This document shows, piece after piece, positions 37,420-44,417 of a DNA stretch of 44,417 nucleotides. How positions within the stretch are numbered: the stretch's first letter is position 1; each line of letters begins with the position of its first letter. Origin of the DNA: Candidatus Cloacimonadota bacterium (lineage in GTDB: Bacteria > Cloacimonadota > Cloacimonadia > Cloacimonadales > WRIO01). The notes under the pieces are model-generated. The model was not told the origin of the DNA. It ran no database searches and saw only the letters and a list, made by a program, of their open reading frames with translations. The stretch spans positions 1-44,417 of the forward strand of contig JAKPKU010000245.1 in assembly GCA_029553545.1 (NCBI GenBank), given 5' to 3'. The position numbers were made by a program, and so were the translations under genes.

Positions 37420-39711
37420 ATGGATAACAATTTATTAAAAGATCAAGAGGTTTTACACGAAGAAGATATTTCCATAATGGATTATATCAGGATTTTATTC
37501 CAATATATAAGTTTGATTATTGGAATCTTTGCTTTTGTTGCGACAGTTACAGTTATTTACACATTTACCCAACCAAAGATCTACCAAGCAACATCAAAGG
37601 TGCTTTTGGAAGATAAAAGCGCACCAGGTATGGACTTTATGCTTTATTCGACGGGTGCAGGCAAATCTTCAATCAATAATAATATAGAGATTTTAAAAAG
37701 CCGACCTGTTGCAACACTCGGTTTTCAACTACTGCAAAAATACCCAGATTACGATCTGTTTCCACTAATGAAAAAAGTTGATCAAGATGCTGATTTCGAC
37801 CCCGTTTCTTCTCTTATTAAAAATATAAAAGTTGAGTCAAAAAGAGAGACAGATATTTTAACAGTTACTTATGAGTCGACCAGCCCAGCTGAAGCTATGA
37901 TCGTGGTAAACTCAATGGCTGAAGCACTTTTCCAACAAACAACTCAAGTTGCAAGAACTGAATTTACAAATATTAGAGAATTCTTGGAATCACAGCTTGA
38001 TGCTATTTCACGTAGATTGCAGAATTCAGAAGAAGAATTGAGAAACTATAAAATAGAGTCTGGTACCTTTTTATTGAGCGAAGAGACAAGAAAGTTGATC
38101 GAAAAATCAGCCGATGCTGGTGCTAAATTGCAAGAAGCTCAAGCAGAAATGGAAATTGCTCAGAATAATAGAGACTATTTAATCGATGAATTATCAAAAC
38201 AAGATACATTATTGGTTGATGTCGGTATGGCTATTTCTACCGCTTATATCGATAAATTGAGAGAAGATTTGGTCAGAAATAAAACAAAAATAATGACACT
38301 GATGAATAATAATGACTATCCAGAAGATCACCCCGAAATTGTAAAGCTCAATGCTTCACTTGATAATGCAAAGAAAAGACTTAATGAAGAATTGCAAAAA
38401 GCTCTCAATATCCGCTCTGGATCATCTGATGTGATGGGCTATAGAAACTCATTAACTTCACGAATTGCAGAGGCAGATATTAGATTGAACATGGCGGTGG
38501 CAAAGGTAAATAGCTATCAATTGATCGTTGATGACTATAATAATAGAATGAGCAGCTTACCTGATACAGAATTGGAACTTGCCAGATTGCAAAGAAATTA
38601 TCAAATAGACGAAAGAATACACTTGCTGCTTACTGAAAAATATGAAGACGCAAAAGTTGCTGAACAAGCAAAGATGGGTAATATTCGTATTCTCGATAGA
38701 GCTGTTTTGCCTTCAGTACCTATTAAACCAAATAAAAAGATGAACCTCTTGGTAGGCTTTGTCTTAGGACTTGGACTTGGTATTGGTGCCGCAATGGTTC
38801 TTAATTCAATGGATACAAAAATTAGAACACTTGATGACGTGGAAAGATATATTAAAGTGCCTGTTTTTGGCACAATCCCTTATATGAGTACAAGCGATAA
38901 TGAAGATGCTCAAGAGATCAGTGAAAAGTCTGGCGAAGAGCTGGTGACTATGCGCGATGAACAGACTAAAGTCTCCGTACGCCTTATCTCTCACTATGCA
39001 CCAAAATCACCCGTCGCTGAGTCTTATCGTACTTTGCGTACTAATGTTTTGGCAAAGAAACCACAAGGTCCAGTTGCAATTGTTATTACCAGTTCTGGCG
39101 CAAGTGAAGGTAAAACTACAACTTTGGCGAACCTCGCTATTACGCTTGCTCAAATGAAATCTACTGTATGTTTGATTGACTTTGACTTGAGACGCCCTAT
39201 GGTGCATAATGTTTTTGAACTTGACCGTAATGGTGGTAGCTCGGACTATCTGAGTGACCCAAATGTTGGTATAGATTCTATTATAAAACAATCTCCCGTA
39301 GAGAATCTAAGTGTTATCACATCGGGTGCTATACCACCAAACCCATCAGAGTTGATTTCCTCTGATCGAACAGATATGATGATCAAAGAATTAAAAGAAA
39401 GATTTGATTATGTATTGTTTGACATGCCTCCTGTGATAGCTGTTACAGACTCAATGATTATGGCTAAAAAGGTCGATATGTTGATTCTGGTGATTAGAGT
39501 GAATAATACAGAAAAAGGCGTGGTACAAAGAACAAAGACAATGCTTGAAAATATTAATGTAACAATTTCAGGTATCGTTGTAAACGGTATCGTTCATGAG
39601 AAATACTATCGTGGTTACAGTTATTACTATTATTACTACTATTACTACTATGGAGAGTCAACAAAGAAAAAGAAAAATGGAATATTCTCAAGATTCTTAC
39701 GCAAAAGTTAA
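37420..39711 (+). CDS. Wzz-Wzc type polysaccharide biosynthesis tyrosine autokinase (BY-kinase)
   Basis: N-term Wzz domain, IVITSSGASEGKTTTLANLAITLAQ Walker A, CLIDFDLRRP Walker A', FDYVLFDMPP Walker B, tyrosine-cluster tail YRGYSYYYYYYYYYYGES. Confidence 0.95.
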   Translation: MDNNLLKDQEVLHEEDISIMDYIRILFQYISLIIGIFAFVATVTVIYTFTQPKIYQATSKVLLEDKSAPGMDFMLYSTGAGKSSINNNIEILKSRPVATLGFQLLQKYPDYDLFPLMKKVDQDADFDPVSSLIKNIKVESKRETDILTVTYESTSPAEAMIVVNSMAEALFQQTTQVARTEFTNIREFLESQLDAISRRLQNSEEELRNYKIESGTFLLSEETRKLIEKSADAGAKLQEAQAEMEIAQNNRDYLIDELSKQDTLLVDVGMAISTAYIDKLREDLVRNKTKIMTLMNNNDYPEDHPEIVKLNASLDNAKKRLNEELQKALNIRSGSSDVMGYRNSLTSRIAEADIRLNMAVAKVNSYQLIVDDYNNRMSSLPDTELELARLQRNYQIDERIHLLLTEKYEDAKVAEQAKMGNIRILDRAVLPSVPIKPNKKMNLLVGFVLGLGLGIGAAMVLNSMDTKIRTLDDVERYIKVPVFGTIPYMSTSDNEDAQEISEKSGEELVTMRDEQTKVSVRLISHYAPKSPVAESYRTLRTNVLAKKPQGPVAIVITSSGASEGKTTTLANLAITLAQMKSTVCLIDFDLRRPMVHNVFELDRNGGSSDYLSDPNVGIDSIIKQSPVENLSVITSGAIPPNPSELISSDRTDMMIKELKERFDYVLFDMPPVIAVTDSMIMAKKVDMLILVIRVNNTEKGVVQRTKTMLENINVTISGIVVNGIVHEKYYRGYSYYYYYYYYYYGESTKKKKNGIFSRFLRKS

Positions 39712-40513
39712 TCTTTTTTTAGACATTATTTCAAGGTTGCCAAATGCTTATCATGAGATACTCACAGTGTTTGCTGAGATTGATTTGCATGATAAGTTGA
39801 AATTCCTTTTGACAAATAAGCAAGAAATAAAAATATTGTCTAATGTGGAGAATCTTAATAATTCAAATAACTTGATTTATAAGATTGCGATCTATTTACA
39901 GAACAGATTTGGTGTAAAAAAAGGTGTTATTGTTAAATTAACTAAAAGAATACCTATTGCCGCAGGCTTGGGAGGCGGAAGTAGCAATGCTGCTACGACT
40001 ATTCAGGCTCTCTCAAAGCTTTGGGAGCTCGACCTTTCAGAAGAGATTATGCATGAAATTGCTGCTGAATTTGGCAGTGATATCAACTTCTTTTTGAAAG
40101 GGGGTACAGCAATAGGCAAAAATAGAGGTGAAGTGCTTGAAGAGTGTACTCAGATTGATTTGAAAAATCTGTTATTGGTAAATCCAAATATCTCTATATC
40201 AAGCAAGACAGCCTACCAAGCTGTCACAATTAGTCAACCAAGCAATACCTGGAAAGATCTTTTAGAGACCAATGATCCACAGTATTGCTATAATAAATTG
40301 GAAGAGGGGCTTTTGTCGCGATACCCAATTATTATGGAAATAAAAAATCAGCTTAATAATCAGGGCGCAAAAAATGCGCTGCTGTCTGGTAGCGGACCAA
40401 CAGTTATAGGCTTTTTTGATAATCCAGAAATATGTAAAAACGCCCAAACCTACTTCAAAGAAAAAGGGTATTGGAGCTATATAACCACAACAAGAAGGAG
40501 ACAAGAAAAATGA
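39677..40513 (+). CDS. ispE: 4-diphosphocytidyl-2-C-methyl-D-erythritol kinase
   Basis: SYAKVNLFLDIISRLPNAYHEILTVFAEIDLHD, PIAAGLGGGSSNAATTIQAL, GSDINFFLKGGTAIGKNRGE, LSGSGPTVIGFF. Start set to ATG 39677, overlapping the kinase 3' end. Confidence 0.93.
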   Translation: MEYSQDSYAKVNLFLDIISRLPNAYHEILTVFAEIDLHDKLKFLLTNKQEIKILSNVENLNNSNNLIYKIAIYLQNRFGVKKGVIVKLTKRIPIAAGLGGGSSNAATTIQALSKLWELDLSEEIMHEIAAEFGSDINFFLKGGTAIGKNRGEVLEECTQIDLKNLLLVNPNISISSKTAYQAVTISQPSNTWKDLLETNDPQYCYNKLEEGLLSRYPIIMEIKNQLNNQGAKNALLSGSGPTVIGFFDNPEICKNAQTYFKEKGYWSYITTTRRRQEK

Positions 40514-40785
40514 ACATTACGGATGTTAAAGTATTCACAAGAGATGCAGAACAACTTAAGGCTTTTGCAAACATTGTTATCGACGATGCTTTTATTATCA
40601 AGAACATCAAGGTCATTAACGGAAAAGAAGGTTTATTCGTAGCTATGCCTAGCCAAAAGAACAAACAAGGCGAATATAAAGATATCGCTCACCCTTTAAA
40701 CACAGAAACCAGAACTCGCATTGAACAATTGATTTTAGACAAATACAACGAAGTTATTGCAGAAGAAAATCAAGCACAAGAATAA
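40510..40785 (+). CDS. spoVG: SpoVG-family RNA/DNA-binding regulator
   Basis: MNITDVKVFTRDAEQLKAFANIVIDDAFIIKNIKVINGKEGLFVAMPSQKNKQGEYKDIAHPLN; ATGA overlap with ispE stop. Confidence 0.95.
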   Translation: MNITDVKVFTRDAEQLKAFANIVIDDAFIIKNIKVINGKEGLFVAMPSQKNKQGEYKDIAHPLNTETRTRIEQLILDKYNEVIAEENQAQE

Positions 40786-40798
40786 GCTGAGATTAAAA

Positions 40799-41749
40799 AT
40801 GTTTTCTAAATTAAAACTATTTACTGGTAATGCAAACCCAGACCTGGCAAAGGAAGTAGCTTCCTTTGCTGGGGTACCAATAGGAGACGCAGAAGTTTTC
40901 AAGTTTTCAAATGATGATACATTTGTAAAAATTAATGATAATGTGCGCGGCACAGATGCATTTATAATCCAATCTACATGTTATCCTGTAAACGACAATA
41001 TGATGGAATTATTGATTATGATAGATGCATTAAAGCGAGCTTCTGCACAGCGAATTAGCGTTGTGATACCGTATTATGGATATGCAAGATCTGATAAAAA
41101 AGACCAACCACGCGTACCTATCACAGCAAAATTGGTAGCAGACTTGATAACAGTTGCTGGCGCTGATCGCGTAATAACTGTCGATTTGCATGCAGACCAG
41201 ATACAGGGCTTTTTCAATATACCTGTCGATCACTTATTCTCAATTCCAATCTTTGTTAGATACTTCAAATCTCTGGGAATTGACGAAGCAGACTTAGTCG
41301 TTGTATCTCCTGATTCAGGCGGTGCAAACAGAGCAAGAGCACTCGCAAAAAGACTCAACTGCTCGCTGGCAATAGGTGATAAGAGAAGAACAGGTAATGA
41401 TGACAATGCAGAAGTTTTGAATGTGATCGGTGATGTAAAAGGAAAAGTAGCAATTTTATTTGATGATATTATCGATACTGGTGGTAGCATGATTAAAATT
41501 GCTGGCAAACTTGCTGATTTAGGTGCTGCAAAAATATATGCCGCTTGCGTGCATGGAGTACTCTCTGGCACTGCAGCTGATAAATTAGAAGCATCACCTA
41601 TCGAAAAGCTTTTCATCACGAATACTATTCCACTATCAGAAAACAACAAAAAATGTAAGAAAATCGTTCAGCTTTCAATTGCTGAACTATTAGCAACCGC
41701 AATTAAAAAAATTCACTTGGAAGAATCCATTAGTATTCTTTTTAGATGA
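40799..41749 (+). CDS. prs: Ribose-phosphate pyrophosphokinase
   Basis: LKLFTGNANPDLAKEVASFAGVPIGDAEVFKFSNDDTFVKI, PYYGYARSDKKDQPRVPITAKLVADL, VSPDSGGANRARALAKRL, ILFDDIIDTGGSM. Confidence 0.96.
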   Translation: MFSKLKLFTGNANPDLAKEVASFAGVPIGDAEVFKFSNDDTFVKINDNVRGTDAFIIQSTCYPVNDNMMELLIMIDALKRASAQRISVVIPYYGYARSDKKDQPRVPITAKLVADLITVAGADRVITVDLHADQIQGFFNIPVDHLFSIPIFVRYFKSLGIDEADLVVVSPDSGGANRARALAKRLNCSLAIGDKRRTGNDDNAEVLNVIGDVKGKVAILFDDIIDTGGSMIKIAGKLADLGAAKIYAACVHGVLSGTAADKLEASPIEKLFITNTIPLSENNKKCKKIVQLSIAELLATAIKKIHLEESISILFR

Positions 41750-41767
41750 TCACACCACGGAGGAAAA

Positions 41768-42376
41768 ATGATACTAAACTTAGATGTAGAAAAAAGAACG
41801 CTTGGTAAAAAGTCAGACTTGAATAAGTTAAGAAGAGACGGCTTTATTCCTGCTGTTGTTTACTCAAGCGGAGAAAAAGGAACACCTATCACAGTTCCTA
41901 CTATCGAATTTAATAAGTTGTACAAAAAATCAATCGGAGAAATTGCTATTTTCTATTTAAAAGACGGCAATGATGAAGTACGTGCAATTATTAAAGAAAA
42001 ACAAATACACCCTGTAACAAGAAAAATCACACATATTGACTTTCTTGAATTACATCCTGGCAAAGAAATATCTCTCGACATACCTATTAACTTTATTGGC
42101 ACACCTGCCGCTGTTAAAGAAGGCGCTGTTGTGGATATCGCAAGACGTACCTTAAATGCTGCTTGTTTACCAAAATACATTCCTGAGGATATCTCTTTAG
42201 ATATTACTAATATGGAAGTTGGCGAAACAATCTTTTGCAAAGATATCACACTCGAAAACATTCGCTTTAATGAGCATGAAGACTTGGCAATTGTAACTGT
42301 CAGTATCCCTCGTTCAGCTGAAGGCACAGCAGAAGAAGCAGGCGACGCTCATACTGAAGAAAGCGCTGCCGAATAA
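41768..42376 (+). CDS. rplY: 50S ribosomal protein L25/general stress protein Ctc
   Basis: KRTLGKKSDLNKLRRDGFIPAVVYSSGEKGTPITV, EKQIHPVTRKITHIDFLELHPGKEISLDIPINFIGTPAAVKEGAVVD. Confidence 0.94.
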   Translation: MILNLDVEKRTLGKKSDLNKLRRDGFIPAVVYSSGEKGTPITVPTIEFNKLYKKSIGEIAIFYLKDGNDEVRAIIKEKQIHPVTRKITHIDFLELHPGKEISLDIPINFIGTPAAVKEGAVVDIARRTLNAACLPKYIPEDISLDITNMEVGETIFCKDITLENIRFNEHEDLAIVTVSIPRSAEGTAEEAGDAHTEESAAE

Positions 42377-42379
42377 AAA

Positions 42380-42979
42380 ATGAAATATATCATCGGCTTA
42401 GGTAATCCAGGCTTTGAATATGAAAAAAACCGACACAATATCGGATTTCTTTTTCTTGATTTTATAGCTGAGAAGGCAAAATGTGCTTTTGTTAAAGAAA
42501 AGAATTATCATCTTGCCAAAACACGAACCTATGCCCTGATTAAACCGCAAACTTATATGAATAATAGCGGAATCGTTGTCAAATCTTTGATAAACGAACA
42601 ATTCAATGACATTATTATTGTCGTGGACGACATCAATCTGCCTTTTGGCTCACTACGCATTAGAGAGCAGGGCGGAGATGGTGGTCATAATGGACTAAAA
42701 TCAATAATCGAAAATATAAACTCTGATAATTTTACCAGGATCCGTATCGGAGTTGGCAGTCCTGAAAACAAAAAACTTAGTGACTATGTCTTAGAAGACT
42801 TTTCGCAAGATGAGTTTTCACAGTTAAATGATATTTTTGATTTTGCATACAATTTGATAAAGCAATTTATTCATCGCGATTATCAAACTATGCTCAACTA
42901 TTACAGTAAAAATAAGAGATCCTATTCTGAACGCTTTCAAGACGATCAGAATCAAAGACCAAAGGAGGAAAATAAATGA
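42380..42979 (+). CDS. pth: Peptidyl-tRNA hydrolase
   Basis: MKYIIGLGNPGFEYEKNRHNIGFLFLD, KPQTYMNNSG, VVDDINLPFGSLRIREQGGDGGHNGLKSI, RIRIGVGSP. Confidence 0.97.
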   Translation: MKYIIGLGNPGFEYEKNRHNIGFLFLDFIAEKAKCAFVKEKNYHLAKTRTYALIKPQTYMNNSGIVVKSLINEQFNDIIIVVDDINLPFGSLRIREQGGDGGHNGLKSIIENINSDNFTRIRIGVGSPENKKLSDYVLEDFSQDEFSQLNDIFDFAYNLIKQFIHRDYQTMLNYYSKNKRSYSERFQDDQNQRPKEENK

Positions 42980-43272
42980 AAGCTAAGTACGAATCTATGT
43001 ATATCGTTGCTCCCGTTTTATCTGCAGAAGATGTAGAAAAAGAACAGGAAAAAGTGCTTAAGGTTATTGACGAATTTGAGGGTGAACTGATAAAAACTGA
43101 TATTTGGGGAAAGAAAAACCTCGCTTATGAAATTAATAAGTTCAAAGAAGGTCATTATTTCATCAATTATTTTATCATGGACACACAAAAAATCAAAGAA
43201 CTCGAACGTCACTACCGTCTTAATGAAGATATTATTCGTTATAACATTTTAAAACTTGAAGAACTTGATTAG
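42976..43272 (+). CDS. rpsF: 30S ribosomal protein S6
   Basis: KYESMYIVAPVLSAEDVEKEQEKVLKVIDEFEGELIKTDIWGKKNLAYEINKFKEGHYFINYF; ATGA overlap with pth. Confidence 0.96.
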   Translation: MKAKYESMYIVAPVLSAEDVEKEQEKVLKVIDEFEGELIKTDIWGKKNLAYEINKFKEGHYFINYFIMDTQKIKELERHYRLNEDIIRYNILKLEELD

Positions 43273-43280
43273 GAGATGAA

Positions 43281-43757
43281 ATGGCAAAGAAGCTGAGATT
43301 CCCAAGATTAAACATACTTACACTGAGTGGAAGATTGACACGTGAACCTGAAATTAGGTTTTCAAACAATAGTATGATGATTGCCAAACTGAGTCTTGCT
43401 TTTGATAAGATTAAAAAAGACGAATACGGTAATTATCAAAGTATATCAAACTTCATTGATGCAACTGCATTTGGAAAACAAGCTGAGTATTGTAAAGATC
43501 AATTACACAAGGGTGCACCTGTTATTGTTGAAGGTGAGCTCGGCATCAATGCTTACACTGATCAATCAGGTAATAATCGTCGATATCCCGAGATTATTAT
43601 CAATAGAGTTCATCTGTTAGAAAGAGAAGAAACGCAAGGTAGTTATGTTCAAGGCGCTGATGGTGAAAGCTATCCAGAACAAGCAAACGCCCCTGCTGCA
43701 AATCAATATCAAAACAATGATCAAGATAATGAATCCGAAGACGATGTACCATTCTAA
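43281..43757 (+). CDS. ssb: Single-stranded DNA-binding protein
   Basis: OB-fold LTLSGRLTREPEIRFSNNSMMIAKLSLAF...FIDATAFGKQAEYCKDQLHKGAPVIVEGEL; acidic C-terminal tip DNESEDDVPF. Confidence 0.96.
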   Translation: MAKKLRFPRLNILTLSGRLTREPEIRFSNNSMMIAKLSLAFDKIKKDEYGNYQSISNFIDATAFGKQAEYCKDQLHKGAPVIVEGELGINAYTDQSGNNRRYPEIIINRVHLLEREETQGSYVQGADGESYPEQANAPAANQYQNNDQDNESEDDVPF

Positions 43758-43842
43758 ACAAATAATAATATCGCTTTCAGCGAAATAAGCTAATAACATA
43801 CAAATTACTGCTATTAGCGCTAATTAAAGAAAAGGAGAAAAA

Positions 43843-44076
43843 ATGGCTTTCGATAAAAGAAGAACACGCTTTAAAAAAAGATCATGCCGTTTTTGCGGTA
43901 ATAAAGAAATTACTGTTGATTATAAAAATATAGATTTATTAAGAAACTACGTGTCTGAATCAGGTAAAATCGAACCAAGAAGAGCTACTGGAACCTGCGC
44001 AAAACACCAAAGACTCGTTTCTAATGAAATCAAAAAAGCCCGTCAAATGGCTTTAATCGCATACGTTGTTGACTAA
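43843..44076 (+). CDS. rpsR: 30S ribosomal protein S18
   Basis: KKRSCRFCGNKEITVDYKNIDLLRNYVSESGKIEPRRATGTCAKHQRLVSNEIKKARQMALIAYV. Confidence 0.97.
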   Translation: MAFDKRRTRFKKRSCRFCGNKEITVDYKNIDLLRNYVSESGKIEPRRATGTCAKHQRLVSNEIKKARQMALIAYVVD

Positions 44077-44079
44077 AAA

Positions 44080-44417
44080 ATGATATTTCTACTTGCTGTT
44101 TTTGGAATAATCTTAAGTATTGTTTCGCCAGCGATTGGACTGCTCTTAGTAGTCTCTTTTGCCAATGAAATAAAAGGTGAAACTGTATCAAGAATCGACC
44201 TATTTTATAGCACATGGGTTGTGATGAGCGCCATCTTATACTATCTCAAGATAATCGACTTAACTATACTCTTATCAATTACAATCAATGTCGGTTTATT
44301 ATCATATTTATGTATTCTGATGCTCAAAAGAGAATTTTCTCTTGCCACTATTTTTTCAACTGCATTTGGCATAGCTGGTTTGTCCAGCGTGCTCAAATAT
44401 GCGTTTTTTAGAGATAA
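44080..44417 (+). CDS. Multi-pass membrane protein, truncated by window end (position of the YybS/DUF2232 gene in rpsF-ssb-rpsR-rplI clusters)
   Basis: Manual translation MIFLLAVFGIILSIVSPAIGLLLVVSFANEIKGETVSRIDLFYSTWVVMSAILYYLKIIDLTILLSITINVGLLSYLCILMLKREFSLATIFSTAFGIAGLSSVLKYAFFRD..., open to the edge. Confidence 0.65.
   Translation, partial: MIFLLAVFGIILSIVSPAIGLLLVVSFANEIKGETVSRIDLFYSTWVVMSAILYYLKIIDLTILLSITINVGLLSYLCILMLKREFSLATIFSTAFGIAGLSSVLKYAFFRD

Noticed and set aside
39596-39676. N-terminal extension of IspE given in the ORF track
   Set aside because: It is the frame-shifted reading of the kinase poly-Tyr tail (MRNTIVVTVITIITTITTMESQQRKRK); homology begins at MEYSQDSYAKVN.

Overview
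AT-rich bacterial chromosome segment (44.4 kb), almost entirely protein-coding. Gene content suggests the FCB group, possibly Cloacimonadota-like; this is inferred from gene families and no database was searched. Left to right: (i) 5' part of a secreted choice-of-anchor-J protein (minus), then an intergenic array of short hairpins; (ii) an excisionase-type HTH + PTS EIIA fusion, purE, a YifB/ComM ATPase and a small TM protein; (iii) phosphomannomutase (minus), then a second hairpin array in opposite orientation; (iv) a sigma-54 response regulator and a soluble TPR histidine kinase; (v) a tetR-tolC-MFP-RND efflux operon and a large lipoprotein (minus); (vi) a long minus-strand housekeeping operon infC-rpmI-rplT-pheS-pheT-coiled-coil-zapA-[6S RNA]-rny-ymdB-folD; (vii) plus-strand cinA-purD, a gingipain-like C25/PorU-like giant protein, a PorV-like protein, an FnIII-like lipoprotein, an SLBB protein and a Wzz/Wzc-type tyrosine autokinase; (viii) ispE-spoVG-prs-rplY-pth-rpsF-ssb-rpsR and a truncated membrane protein. 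The main non-textbook signals are the two GGTTAGGTAC-spaced hairpin arrays, the 6S RNA between zapA and rny (absent from the ORF track), the infC leader with an internal terminator and probable non-canonical (AUA/AUU) start, the HTH-EIIA fusion, and the juxtaposition of PorU/PorV-like genes with an exopolysaccharide kinase. I found no clear defence system, CRISPR array, tRNA, rRNA or intact mobile element.
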